DNA from: Emcibacter nanhaiensis
GTDB lineage: Bacteria; Pseudomonadota; Alphaproteobacteria; Sphingomonadales; Emcibacteraceae
Direction: 5' to 3'
NCBI RefSeq assembly: GCF_006385175.1
Contig: NZ_VFIY01000004.1
Location: forward strand, 682,001 to 746,000
Length of the DNA: 64,000 nt
This document shows positions 24,730 through 34,306 of the stretch, in pieces. Every line of letters starts with the position of its first letter. The stretch's first letter is position 1. The notes under the pieces were generated by a model. The model was not told the DNA's origin. It worked only from the letters and a program-made list of their open reading frames with translations, and searched no databases. Position numbers and translations under genes: made by a program.

Positions 24730-27153
24730 GTGAAGAATATGTTGCTCATGAGCACATCGCTCAGTCTATCACTTTTTCTACTAACTCCTGTTCAGGCTCA
24801 GGAAGCAGCGGAACAGGACAGTTTCAAGGGTTTTGAAATCGAGGAAATCTCGGTAACCGCCCGTAAAGTAACGGAAAACATGCAAGACGTTCCGGTTGCC
24901 GTGACCGCCTTTACCGGCGACGCACTGGAAAGACGTCAAATTAACACAACCACAGACATTGGCAAAATCACGCCAAACCTGGAGTTTACCAACAACGCGC
25001 CGCTGGCCGGCAACCCCAACTCATCTATCATTTTCATCCGTGGTATCGGCCAGGTATCCCCGCGCGCCAACTCTGACCCGGGTGTCGGCCTGTATATTGA
25101 TGACGTTTACATGGGCCAGTCTGTCGGCGGCACCATGGAGTTCCGTGATATTGCAGGCGTACAAGTCCTGCGCGGCCCGCAGGGTACCCTATTCGGCCGT
25201 AACACCATCGGTGGCGCCGTTTTGCTGAGCACCAAGGAACCCGGAGAAGAGTTTGGCGGCACCGTCAAGACCCGGGTTGGCACTGACAACCTGCGTCAGA
25301 TTTTTGCTGGTGTGGACGTGCCGATCACCGATGAACTCAAAACCCGTTTCACCATGGGTCACAAATCACAGGACGGCTATGTCACCCGACTGTATGACGG
25401 CACAAAACTGGGTGATACCAACAACACCACCATCACCGCCAAGGCGGTTTATACACCGTCTGATAATTTTACGATCAAGCTGAACTTTGATCATACTCAG
25501 ACCGATGAAAACGGTGCCCCTCTGGTATTTGCTGCTTACGGCAACAACACTGATCCTACAGTTGCCCAAAGCGCTGCTTTCTTTGGCGCAATCCAGAGCA
25601 TTGCCGCCGGATGTACCGACGCTTACTTTGTTGGCGGCGGTGGTCCCGGTGCCGTTGTCTCCTACGCCCCCGGTTTCGACACCTCCATTTTTGACAGTGT
25701 CGATTTCATCGCCTGGGATGCCGGCGCCGGCGCCTATGTGAAAACGGTTGGCGGTCCGCCGCTGGGTTACACCGCGGAAAACACCGACTCCCGTTGCGCC
25801 AACAACCAGTGGAATGCCGGCCCCTACGCCAACAACGGCACCGGACCGGTGGGAAGCTCCATGGAAAACTGGGGCGTGTCTCTGAACATGGCTTACGACA
25901 TGTCAGATGCAGTCACCCTGAAATCCATCACTTCTTACCGTGAACTCAACTGGACCGGTAAACGTGACGCTGATAACACACCGTTCACCATTCTGCATAC
26001 CGACTATGACAGCAGTGGTGATCAGTTCAGCCAGGAGCTGCAAGCCACCTATAGCAGCGACATAATGAAAGGCGTTGTCGGACTGTTTTACTATGAAGAA
26101 GAAGTTGTCGACATCCTGACCGTAGCCTTGGGCGAAAGGGAGTCTCTGGATAGTGACAACAATACGGTGCAGAACGATGCCTGGGCCGCCTTTACCCAGT
26201 GGACCTACGACATCACCGACAAACTGAGCCTTACCGGTGGCATCCGTTACACCGAAGAGAACAAGGGCTCCATTCCGGACCAGTTCGACTATGCTGATCC
26301 GGACGCCAAGTATCTTGAAGTAAAGCTGTATGAAGAAAAATACACCGCAACAACCTTCTCCGGCAGCATCGATTACCGGTTCAATGACAACTTCATGGTT
26401 TACGCCAGCTACTCAGAAGGCTTCAAAGGCGGCGGCTGGAACAGCTCCTTCAACGTACCGCAGTCCGCAGAAGCCCTGGAAAACTTCCATCAGTTTGATG
26501 AAGAACGCGCCAAAACCATTGAGGTCGGCTTCAAGTCAGATCTGCTGGATAATACCCTGCGTCTGAATGCGGCAGCCTTCTTCACCGACTATACCGACCT
26601 CCAGTTCGTGTTCCGTGCCGGTCCGGCGCCTTACCTGCTGAATGCGGGTAAAGCTTCGATCAACGGTTTCGAAGCTGAACTGACCTGGGTTCCCAGCGAA
26701 AACTGGATCATCGAAGCCGGTATCGGTTACCTGGATGACAGCATCGATGAAGTGGTTGACCTCAGCGGACTGGGCGTTTCCACACCGATCTCGACGGATA
26801 ACTCCCTGCCCTTTACGCCTGAAATCCAGGCCAACCTGGGCATCGGATACACCAACTACATCGGTAATCTGGAAGTCTCTCCCCGTGTTGATATCTCCTA
26901 TCGCGACCAGACTTTCTTCGATACGGCCAACACAGTTGAGATCGCCCAGATGGACGGTGTAACCACTATTGACGCCTCTATCGCGGTCCAGCCGCAGGAC
27001 GGCAACTGGCAACTGGTGTTCTCCATGAACAACCTGACTGATGAGGTCTACCCGGTCTCAGGTAACTCCTCCCTGACCACAGGCAGTGGTTATGCCGAGG
27101 CCGCTTACGCCCGCAAGCGTCAGTGGTTCCTGAGCCTCAACTACGACTTCTAA
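24730..27153 (+). CDS. TonB-dependent receptor
   Basis: Outer-membrane receptor of 807 residues. Signal peptide residues 1-23 (ends TPVQAQ). A TonB-box-like region (EIEEISVTARK) precedes the plug domain with VQVLRGPQGTLFGRNTIGGA. A beta-barrel follows, ending in ...WFLSLNYDF with a terminal aromatic. It imports a scarce ligand with energy from TonB-ExbBD. Start is GTG at 24730, with GGGAGAAGG just upstream; an ATG at 24739 is an alternative. Its setting among ring-cleavage, AraC and AAHS genes suggests an aromatic compound rather than a siderophore, by inference. Confidence 0.9.
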   Translation: MKNMLLMSTSLSLSLFLLTPVQAQEAAEQDSFKGFEIEEISVTARKVTENMQDVPVAVTAFTGDALERRQINTTTDIGKITPNLEFTNNAPLAGNPNSSIIFIRGIGQVSPRANSDPGVGLYIDDVYMGQSVGGTMEFRDIAGVQVLRGPQGTLFGRNTIGGAVLLSTKEPGEEFGGTVKTRVGTDNLRQIFAGVDVPITDELKTRFTMGHKSQDGYVTRLYDGTKLGDTNNTTITAKAVYTPSDNFTIKLNFDHTQTDENGAPLVFAAYGNNTDPTVAQSAAFFGAIQSIAAGCTDAYFVGGGGPGAVVSYAPGFDTSIFDSVDFIAWDAGAGAYVKTVGGPPLGYTAENTDSRCANNQWNAGPYANNGTGPVGSSMENWGVSLNMAYDMSDAVTLKSITSYRELNWTGKRDADNTPFTILHTDYDSSGDQFSQELQATYSSDIMKGVVGLFYYEEEVVDILTVALGERESLDSDNNTVQNDAWAAFTQWTYDITDKLSLTGGIRYTEENKGSIPDQFDYADPDAKYLEVKLYEEKYTATTFSGSIDYRFNDNFMVYASYSEGFKGGGWNSSFNVPQSAEALENFHQFDEERAKTIEVGFKSDLLDNTLRLNAAAFFTDYTDLQFVFRAGPAPYLLNAGKASINGFEAELTWVPSENWIIEAGIGYLDDSIDEVVDLSGLGVSTPISTDNSLPFTPEIQANLGIGYTNYIGNLEVSPRVDISYRDQTFFDTANTVEIAQMDGVTTIDASIAVQPQDGNWQLVFSMNNLTDEVYPVSGNSSLTTGSGYAEAAYARKRQWFLSLNYDF

Positions 27154-27169
27154 TCCAAGCCGTGACTAG

Positions 27170-27200
27170 AGCAGGCAGGTTTCGACCTGCCTGCTTTTTT
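27170..27200 (+). terminator. Rho-independent terminator of the TonB receptor gene
   Basis: Perfect 11-bp stem AGCAGGCAGGT / ACCTGCCTGCT with a TTCG tetraloop, followed by Ts to 27200. Confidence 0.92.
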
Positions 27201-27286
27201 GCTGCCTTTTTTCAATCAAAGACGTTATGACGACGAATGAATATTTATCCGCCAAAATGCGGAATGGCAATTGAGAGTAGACGAAA

Positions 27287-28600
27287 ATGAGCGAAGCAAA
27301 CATTATCAGAGAGCGTATCGACAACGGTCCCGTCACCCCGACCATGCTGCTGGTGGTCGGCATTGGGTTTATGCTGAGCCTGGTTGATGGTTTTGACGTC
27401 ATTGCCATGTCTGTGTCAGCTCCTTACCTGAGTAGCGAATGGGGAGTGACAAGAGCCGAACTCGGGCCGATTTTCTCGGCCGCCCTGATCGGTATGGCAC
27501 TCGGTGCAGCGACCCTCGCTCCCTTCGCCGACAAATACGGCCGCCGGTTCATTCTGCTGCTCGCCACTCTCGTTATCGGTATTTCCATGATCGTGACCGG
27601 CCTGCTGCCAAAATCCATTCTGCTCTTGGTGATCGTGCGCTTTATCGCCGGACTTGGAGTGGGTGTAATCTTTGCCAATGCAGCCACGATCGCTTCGGAA
27701 TTTGCCCCGGCGCGCTACAAACATATTGCCGTCACCACAGCCATCATGGGCTATGCCTCCGGCGCTACCGTCGTGGGCCCGGTGGCCAATATGATCATCC
27801 CGACCCAGGGATGGGAAATGGTCTTCATTTACGGCGGTATCGCCACCCTGGCCATGGGCGCTTTCATTCACCTGACCATGCCGGAATCTGTGGATTACCT
27901 GGCGTCCCGGCCCGACAACAGGGATGCCAACCTGCTGAAAATAAATAAAATACTCGCACGCCTGAAACGGGAGCCGATCGCCGCGCTGCCCGCACATCCG
28001 GAAACGCCGCATCTCAAGGCCGCCAGTGTTAAAAGTATCCTCAATGAGGAATTCCGGGGACAGACCCTGGCGCTGTGGACCACCTATTTCATGGGCTTCA
28101 TGACCCTCTACTTCCTGCTGTCCTGGATCCCGACCTTGTTTGTGGACAGCGGCTACGAACGCTCCGCCGGCATTGATGCGCTCAGTTATTTCAATCTTGG
28201 CGCTGTGGTCGGTATTATCGCCATCGGCCTGATCGCCACCAAGATCAAACTGGCCAAGCCGATCGCACTGTTCTTTCTCGGCGGCGCCCTGTTTCTGATC
28301 TACATTTATGTTGGTCATCCGAAGGCCCTGTTCGCCCTCAATGTCCTGATCTTCATTGTCGGCTTCCTGCTGCAGGGAGCCTTCACGGCTCTTTATGCCC
28401 TTGCGGCGCATATCTATCCGACAAAAGTCAGGGCCACCGGCGTTGGCTGGGGTGCCGGCCTCGGTCGGGTCGGCGCCATCGTCGCCCCGGTGATCGCCGG
28501 GCTGTTGACATCAACAGGCTGGACCATGCACGACCTGTTTCTGCTGTTTTCGGTTCCGCTGATTGTTGCCGCGGCCATGGTCGCCCGCTTCAAGGTCTGA
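27287..28600 (+). CDS. MFS transporter, AAHS type (second)
   Basis: A 437-residue 12-helix transporter with the AAHS helix-1 signature LVDGFDVIAMSVSAPYL and motif A LAPFADKYGRRF. The RFIAGLGVGVIFANA segment and the C-terminal half VGWGAGLGRVGAIVAPV are also present. It lies 133 bp after the TonB receptor and its terminator, so it probably has its own promoter. It would move the same kind of aromatic acid across the inner membrane that the receptor moves across the outer membrane. It is related to, but clearly distinct from, the transporter at 14-15.6 kb. Confidence 0.88.
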   Translation: MSEANIIRERIDNGPVTPTMLLVVGIGFMLSLVDGFDVIAMSVSAPYLSSEWGVTRAELGPIFSAALIGMALGAATLAPFADKYGRRFILLLATLVIGISMIVTGLLPKSILLLVIVRFIAGLGVGVIFANAATIASEFAPARYKHIAVTTAIMGYASGATVVGPVANMIIPTQGWEMVFIYGGIATLAMGAFIHLTMPESVDYLASRPDNRDANLLKINKILARLKREPIAALPAHPETPHLKAASVKSILNEEFRGQTLALWTTYFMGFMTLYFLLSWIPTLFVDSGYERSAGIDALSYFNLGAVVGIIAIGLIATKIKLAKPIALFFLGGALFLIYIYVGHPKALFALNVLIFIVGFLLQGAFTALYALAAHIYPTKVRATGVGWGAGLGRVGAIVAPVIAGLLTSTGWTMHDLFLLFSVPLIVAAAMVARFKV

Positions 28601-28634
28601 CGGATAAGATTGAGCGAGGTTCCCTGAGCCTCAC

Positions 28635-31466
28635 TCAGCCCAGGGCGCCGACAAAACCGGTAAGGGCCTGGGAAATCTGCCGCACCAGGCTGTAAGTCTC
28701 GCCGATTTCATCAAAAATCTCGCGATTTTCATACTCGTAGCCGTGGGCATTGTCGCCCTTATAGGTGATTTTCTCGGGATTGAGCGGATCGATGTCGTAA
28801 TCCCCCTCGAGCGGGAAAATTTCCCGCAACAATTCCAGCGTCGGTTCGACCTGGAACCTGAGAATCCCCAGCACCAGGTCATCCACACTATGGCCCTTGT
28901 GATCCCGGAACCGGGGAATTCGGGTGATCAGAAGGAATATCTTCTGCACCAGCGTCATGCGCAGGACATGCAGCAGGATGTATGAAGTCCGCTCCTCCTC
29001 TCCTCGCTCGTAGGGCAGCGGCGGCATCTCCCGGTCGGCAATGGCGTCACGCAGATACATCAGGTCTTCCCGCAGCGTCAGCTCGATCCGGTTCAGGCCT
29101 TCGTAAACTCCGTGAGTTTCCAGCATCTTGGCCAGGCGCAGCATCCGGTCGTGATCATGGCTCTCCTCTTCATAGCGTGCGGAATGCATCCAGTAGCGCG
29201 GACGGAACAGCGAGGTGTAGGCGCCCAGGAAATCCTCGTCACTCAGATCCAGAGCCGTCAGCACCAGAGTCATGAGGTGGCGCAGGCGGGGAGACTGATC
29301 GTACATTTTCCAGAAACCGTGATCGTCCTGGAAGATCGCAGCACCGACGCCACCGACACTGTTGGCCAGGCAGCCCAGCTGATGGAGCAGCATATTGTTG
29401 GGGATCGCCCGTACCTGGGACAGTTTTTCCAGCGGACGGCTGACCACGCCTTCGTCCTGGCGGAGCGTCATACGCGAACCAGACGGATAGCTAATGTCGG
29501 TCCCCAGCAGGGAGATCAGCTGTAAAAAATCCCGGTTGGCGGATATCTCGTTATTGAAGCCTTTCACCGTCATGAAAAAATCCAGCGACCAGTCGGTATT
29601 TTCATAGAAGGGGTCCACCACTTCCTCGACTGGCGCCAGCAGGTTTTCCATGATGCGGGTGACGGTCGCCAGCGCCAGCCCCGGGGTTTGCAGCCAGAGA
29701 TAGCCGTCCCCGCCCTGCAGGCTGATTTCCTGTTTATAGGCAATCGCCCGCTCCGCGATCAGCCGGCGGGCTTCCGGTGAATGATAATAGTCCAGCCGCG
29801 CACCGAATCCGCCCGGATGCGCCCCGCGTCCCAGGCTTTCGCCCCCGGTATCGAAAATGACCAGTTCCACATCCTCAAGGTCGAACTTGTCCCACAATTT
29901 GATCAGCTTGATGCGCAGCCGTTCGATCGCCAGCCCTGCAGCCACCTGGCCGAGATAGCGCCCGGCATCGGAATAGCCGGCCTGTACGCACAGCCTTTTC
30001 CTTTTTTTGACATAGGCGAAATAATGCGGGTTTTCCAGCAGTTCCTCAATCACCTCCGCCCCCCGCGCCAGCGCCAGGTCGGTCTCGAACAGCGGCGAGA
30101 TATCCACCTTGTGGTCGACGCCGAACATGCGGGCGTAACAGAGCGCCGCGAGAACCGTGAAGGGGGTATCGCTTTCGGCGATCAGGAAGCGGATCGGCGT
30201 TTCCGGATCGATATATTTGAGAATCTGGGCAATAATCATAAACAGCCGCCGGGCCGTGGTTTGTTCATGCAGAATGGACTCATAACCGATGGTACGGCTC
30301 TGCATATGATCCAGCAGTTTGCTGGCGGCCTTCATATAACGCCGCCGCCCCGTCGGGTCATCAGGGTCTTTTTCCAGCGCCACCAGGGGACGGATGGCGT
30401 TGTGAAGCTGAACCGAATTGAGCCGGAAATGGATATGGGAGACCCCGGTGCGGAAATTGTTCAGCAGTCCCCGGAACACGATCAGACCAGCAACCTGCGC
30501 TTCGTCCTTTTCTTTCGCTATCAGCTTATCGAGCTGGCTCAGAATGTGCGGTAAAATGCTTTCCGTTTCCGCCCGGCTTTCCACGATATAACGCGCGAAG
30601 GAACGGACGGCGTCAGTCGTGTCCGGCACCGGGGTGAGCCGTGCGACATCCTCGGCGAAAATCTCTGCCACCCGGTCGAGAAGCCCGGTGACAACTTCCT
30701 CCCCTTCCGGCCTTATTTTGTTCCAGCGCGTCACATATTCCTGACACTGCAGAGACGCCATCCGGTGGCGGAAGCTGACGCTGGTCATCCAGGTAATGTC
30801 ATCGCGGCCATCCACATCGAACCCCACCCAGCTGGCGGCGGTGATCAGTTTCAGGTCAATTTTCTTCCAGTCTTCTGGGAACAACTCCCGGGCGGCACCG
30901 GCCGCTTCTTCATACAGGATAGCGGTGGCCCGCTGCAGGTTGAGAAGCGCTTTTTCCGCCTGGTCGAATTCATATTCAAGCGACAGGTTCTGATCAGGTC
31001 GGCCGTTGCAGGCGCCCGCCGTGTCCCGGGCCCGTGCCTCGGTCACAGAACCGTCAATTAAACCGGCGATCAGGCTGTACTGTTCGTGGCTGAAGCCGAA
31101 AGTGGGATGTCCCGTTACGACAATACCGGCGATCTCCCGGCCCACCAGCGCCTGATATGCGTCGAAATCCAGTCCCGTACCGGCCTGCAAAAAACAACGA
31201 CGTAATAGCGCCCGGTTTTCCTGTTCCCCGGTTTCCTTGAGATAGGCTTTCGACCGTCGGCCGCGACTGACCAGTCCCTGAGCGGAAAGCTCCGCTACAA
31301 GCCCGGAAATACTGTCCATAGAGGCCTCGCCTGACTTCATTTGCGTCAGAAGGCGATATGACAGTTGCTGGTAAGGATTCACCAATGGCGTTTCACTGGA
31401 AAGCCGGAGACACTCTTCCAGCTCCCCAGTGATGTCGCGCAAAATATTTTTTGAATTATTATTCAT
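28635..31466 (-). CDS. Phosphoenolpyruvate carboxylase-like protein with altered catalytic motifs
   Basis: A 943-residue protein with PEPC organisation throughout. TGHPTF (His120) stands where PEPC has TAHPTE, and SWVGFDVDGRDDIT (212-225) matches SWxGGDRDG. SPLFET near 457 and the GYSDAGR segment at 497-503 (for GYSDSNKDG) follow. FDTGGESLGRG (538-548) replaces FHGRGGSxGRG, and VRAIPN matches RAIPW. His120, the GYSD Asp and the second Arg of the loop remain; the loop His and first Arg and the GYSD Lys are changed, and the C-terminal RNTG is absent. Carboxylase activity is doubtful. The ATG at 31466 is chosen over a TTG two codons earlier; no strong ribosome site is seen. Confidence 0.75.
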   Translation of the reverse strand: MNNNSKNILRDITGELEECLRLSSETPLVNPYQQLSYRLLTQMKSGEASMDSISGLVAELSAQGLVSRGRRSKAYLKETGEQENRALLRRCFLQAGTGLDFDAYQALVGREIAGIVVTGHPTFGFSHEQYSLIAGLIDGSVTEARARDTAGACNGRPDQNLSLEYEFDQAEKALLNLQRATAILYEEAAGAARELFPEDWKKIDLKLITAASWVGFDVDGRDDITWMTSVSFRHRMASLQCQEYVTRWNKIRPEGEEVVTGLLDRVAEIFAEDVARLTPVPDTTDAVRSFARYIVESRAETESILPHILSQLDKLIAKEKDEAQVAGLIVFRGLLNNFRTGVSHIHFRLNSVQLHNAIRPLVALEKDPDDPTGRRRYMKAASKLLDHMQSRTIGYESILHEQTTARRLFMIIAQILKYIDPETPIRFLIAESDTPFTVLAALCYARMFGVDHKVDISPLFETDLALARGAEVIEELLENPHYFAYVKKRKRLCVQAGYSDAGRYLGQVAAGLAIERLRIKLIKLWDKFDLEDVELVIFDTGGESLGRGAHPGGFGARLDYYHSPEARRLIAERAIAYKQEISLQGGDGYLWLQTPGLALATVTRIMENLLAPVEEVVDPFYENTDWSLDFFMTVKGFNNEISANRDFLQLISLLGTDISYPSGSRMTLRQDEGVVSRPLEKLSQVRAIPNNMLLHQLGCLANSVGGVGAAIFQDDHGFWKMYDQSPRLRHLMTLVLTALDLSDEDFLGAYTSLFRPRYWMHSARYEEESHDHDRMLRLAKMLETHGVYEGLNRIELTLREDLMYLRDAIADREMPPLPYERGEEERTSYILLHVLRMTLVQKIFLLITRIPRFRDHKGHSVDDLVLGILRFQVEPTLELLREIFPLEGDYDIDPLNPEKITYKGDNAHGYEYENREIFDEIGETYSLVRQISQALTGFVGALG

Positions 31467-31632
31467 ATTCAATACTTTATATTATTTTCTTAAACTATTT
31501 TATGATTATGAGCAGTCCCGTCTCCCCTGGAGACCGCACGCCGACACTCCATCCGGCTTGGCTTGTCCGGTTCTTTGGAAAGTCTATACGTCACCAGGAG
31601 ACCAGCGCAAGCAATTGCGCGCAATTTATGCG

Positions 31633-32352
31633 TCAGGACGTGATTGTTCCCCCGGGATATGCTTCTGTAAAGGCAGCGATGATCGAGGCACAGCTTATGT
31701 CCCCGGTGCAAAATTGATCGATGCTGCTGGATACCCCTTCCCGTACACGGACCTCTGACTTGAGCGCTCCATAATAGAGGTTAATTACCTTTTCCATCTG
31801 CAGGGCATCAACCGTCACCAGCAGGCTCATGTGCGCCAGAATGGTGCGGTGATCGATATGGGCGCCGGCCGACTTGATCCGTTGCGCCGTCCCGGCGATC
31901 TTTTGCCCGTCAATCACCAGATTATAGTCCCCGTCACAATAGGCGCCGGGAATGGAGGCAAAATAGGCCCGGCCGGCAAGTTCCGGCACCAGAAGGTCAA
32001 ACAGATCCAGCAATTTCTGATATCCCAGCTCCATGGAGACCTTGTCCGCTTTCGGTGTCCGGAAAATCACCGAGGCATTGAGCACCTGCGCATTATGCAG
32101 CACCGCCGTGCCCCCGGATGAGCGGACAGCCACCTCATAGCCGTGTTGCTGCATGGTGGTGCGGGCTTGTTCAAATTCCGGCAACCGGCTGTCGCGTGTC
32201 GGCACGACAATGCTGGGGCTGTTGGTCCACAACCGGATCACCGGCTGGCCGGCCGTCTCGTGCACCTCGGTCAGAAGACGTGTGTCCTCCTCGACCGCCA
32301 CCCCGGCGGAAGAGTTTTCCTGATCAGTCCTGAGAGTGAAGCTGTCGAACAT
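31633..32352 (-). CDS. Lipoate--protein ligase/octanoyltransferase family protein
   Basis: A 239-residue protein with the BPL/LplA catalytic fold: VRSSGGTAVLHN corresponds to the RRxGGGxV-H motif, and GDYNLVIDGQKIAGTAQR carries the conserved lysine of lipoate ligases. The C-terminal region SSSIDQFCTGDI is short, with no accessory domain. It may transfer lipoate or octanoate to carrier domains, or be a paralog with another role. It is co-directional with the PEPC-like gene but 160 bp upstream of it, in an AT-rich gap. Confidence 0.8.
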   Translation of the reverse strand: MFDSFTLRTDQENSSAGVAVEEDTRLLTEVHETAGQPVIRLWTNSPSIVVPTRDSRLPEFEQARTTMQQHGYEVAVRSSGGTAVLHNAQVLNASVIFRTPKADKVSMELGYQKLLDLFDLLVPELAGRAYFASIPGAYCDGDYNLVIDGQKIAGTAQRIKSAGAHIDHRTILAHMSLLVTVDALQMEKVINLYYGALKSEVRVREGVSSSIDQFCTGDISCASIIAAFTEAYPGGTITS

Positions 32353-32449
32353 AATATTTGTTTAATCAGTCTGTCAGTTCCTCACAACTGAAAACTGTCA
32401 CAGGAACCGGATTTTGCTGTCCCGGCGTTCAGGAAAGATTCGGAAACCC

Positions 32450-33292
32450 TCATACTATAAAGCGGGTTGAACCAGCGACCCTTACGCTTTCGCCTTTGGT
32501 CTCGCCATAGTCGACAAAAATTCTTGAGGGATACCCCATATCCACGCCCTGGCTGATTTCAAAACTGCGCGCCCCGCCCCAGTCCAGATCGCGCAAATAT
32601 CCCGCCAGTGCCGCAGCGGCGGCGCCGGTGGCCGCATCCTCATAGACTCCGCCGGAAGCAAAAAAGTTCCTGGCACAGACCCGTTTGAGACTTTCGATAT
32701 ACACAACGCTTATCGTGGCAAGTCCCTGCTCTTTCATCAGCGCCCGGACCGGTTCAAATTCATAGGCGGCATTCTGCAACACCCGCATGTCCTTCACGAC
32801 CAGCACCAGATGCTTCGATCCACCATAGGCGATCATCGGCGGATACAGAGGATCCAGATGATCGGTAGTGAAGTTAAAATGCCGAAGAACTTGTTCCGTA
32901 TAACCTTTGGGCGCCTGCCTCGTCCAGGTCTCCGGAGACTGCAGAGCCACCGAAATCCGGTCCGGCACATGATGCTGGATCTCTATGTCAATCTGGCGGT
33001 CATTCAGATAGAGCCGGCAGGCCCCCGATACGTTGCGTTGACCGAGCGCCGCCCCGGCGGCAATTGTCGCATGCCCGCAAAAGGGCACTTCCGTCTCCGG
33101 TGAGAAATAACGGATTCTCCACCCGTCCTCAAAGGGGACCAGGAAACATGTTTCGGAATAGCCGACTTCCTTCGCGGTCGCCTGCATGTCCTCATCAAGG
33201 GGAAATTCCTCGCCAATCATCACTCCGGCCGGATTTCCGCCTGTGTTTCCCTCACTAAAAGCCGCAATTCTTTTCAAGTTCTTCATCTTCAT
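32450..33292 (-). CDS. PhzF family phenazine-biosynthesis-like isomerase
   Basis: A 280-residue protein of the diaminopimelate-epimerase fold. It has the PhzF signature GNPAGVMIGEEF, the catalytic-glutamate segment VGYSETCFL, the FCGHATIAAG loop, and the C-terminal half motif YEDAATGAAAAALAGYL. PhzF acts in phenazine synthesis, but most homologues are of unknown substrate and no other phz gene is nearby. It lies 18 bp ahead of nothing on its strand except the transporter gene at 33311-34186, which is upstream, so the two may form one unit. Confidence 0.85.
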   Translation of the reverse strand: MKMKNLKRIAAFSEGNTGGNPAGVMIGEEFPLDEDMQATAKEVGYSETCFLVPFEDGWRIRYFSPETEVPFCGHATIAAGAALGQRNVSGACRLYLNDRQIDIEIQHHVPDRISVALQSPETWTRQAPKGYTEQVLRHFNFTTDHLDPLYPPMIAYGGSKHLVLVVKDMRVLQNAAYEFEPVRALMKEQGLATISVVYIESLKRVCARNFFASGGVYEDAATGAAAAALAGYLRDLDWGGARSFEISQGVDMGYPSRIFVDYGETKGESVRVAGSTRFIV

Positions 33293-33310
33293 AAATCCTA
33301 CTGGAAAAGT

Positions 33311-34186
33311 TTAATTAGGTACGCGGGCCGGTACGCTTTTTTGCTCCTTCCATGAGCTGTAAACAGAGCTTCCCAAGATCAGCATCGACCCTGCCACGAC
33401 CCATACATCCACAACTTCCTGAAAAAACAGGCTGCCTACAATCGAGGCCACCACCAGTCTCAGAAAATCCAGCGGCAGCACGGCGCCGGCCTCTGCCGCG
33501 GCGAAAGCCTTGACCAGGAAAAATTGCGTCAGACTGATCCCACAGCCCATGACAAGCACAAGGGGCAACTGGGCGAGGCTGGGGGGTGTCCAGTTCGTCG
33601 CGCCCAAAACCGCACTGAGCGGCAGAATAAAAAGGAACGGGAACGCCACTGTCGTCTTTGAACTTTCCGTCGCCGAGAGTTTCTTGACGCACAGAAAAGC
33701 CGCCGCCGTTGCCAAGGCGGTCACGATTGCCGCCAGAAGACCGTCAGCTTCAATGCCGGCGCTCGGGCGCAGAACGATCAATACACCGATGAAACCAGTC
33801 ACAATGACTGCGGCCCGGGACCGGGTCAGGCTTTCCCCAAACAGGAAGATTGCCAGGAAGCTCGCCAGCACCGGCGAGAAAAATGTGATGGCCACCACGG
33901 TCGCCAGGGGCGCATGGGCCACGGCATAGAAGATGCTCAAGCCTCCTACGAACGCCGCCACGGCCCGCAGGAGATGCAGCCGAAGTTTCCGGGTCCGGAA
34001 CAGAGCGAGGCCGGTGCCCGGCAACAGTGGAACGATCGTCAGGAAACCCACCAGGTTCCGAAAAAAGAACAGGGTTTCCATTGACATGCTTTCCCCCAGA
34101 TAACGTACCAGACCCCACACCAGCGCCTGGGTGATCGAATAAAGAGCCATATAGATGAGACCCCGGTTCAGGGAATTGCTGGACAT
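33311..34186 (-). CDS. EamA/DMT-family transporter
   Basis: Ten-helix inner-membrane protein (291 residues) with two EamA repeats. The first contains RNLVGFLTIVPLL and APLATVVAITFFSPVLASFLAIFLFGE, and the second QFFLVKAFAAAEAGAVLPLDFLRLVVA. Members export or import metabolites; substrate unknown. The ATG at 34186 is preferred (GAGGTGG 6 nt upstream) over a GTG three codons earlier. It is divergent from the LysR gene at 34307, with 120 bp between. Confidence 0.86.
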   Translation of the reverse strand: MSSNSLNRGLIYMALYSITQALVWGLVRYLGESMSMETLFFFRNLVGFLTIVPLLPGTGLALFRTRKLRLHLLRAVAAFVGGLSIFYAVAHAPLATVVAITFFSPVLASFLAIFLFGESLTRSRAAVIVTGFIGVLIVLRPSAGIEADGLLAAIVTALATAAAFLCVKKLSATESSKTTVAFPFLFILPLSAVLGATNWTPPSLAQLPLVLVMGCGISLTQFFLVKAFAAAEAGAVLPLDFLRLVVASIVGSLFFQEVVDVWVVAGSMLILGSSVYSSWKEQKSVPARVPN

Positions 34187-34306
34187 TTGCGCCACCTCAG
34201 TAAATTGAAAAGACCGTTTCCTCTCTCTATGACTTTCTCATTGATATAACAAATATTTATATACTATACTTTTTATAGATTTTTTTTATCATTTGGAGAA
34301 AACACA

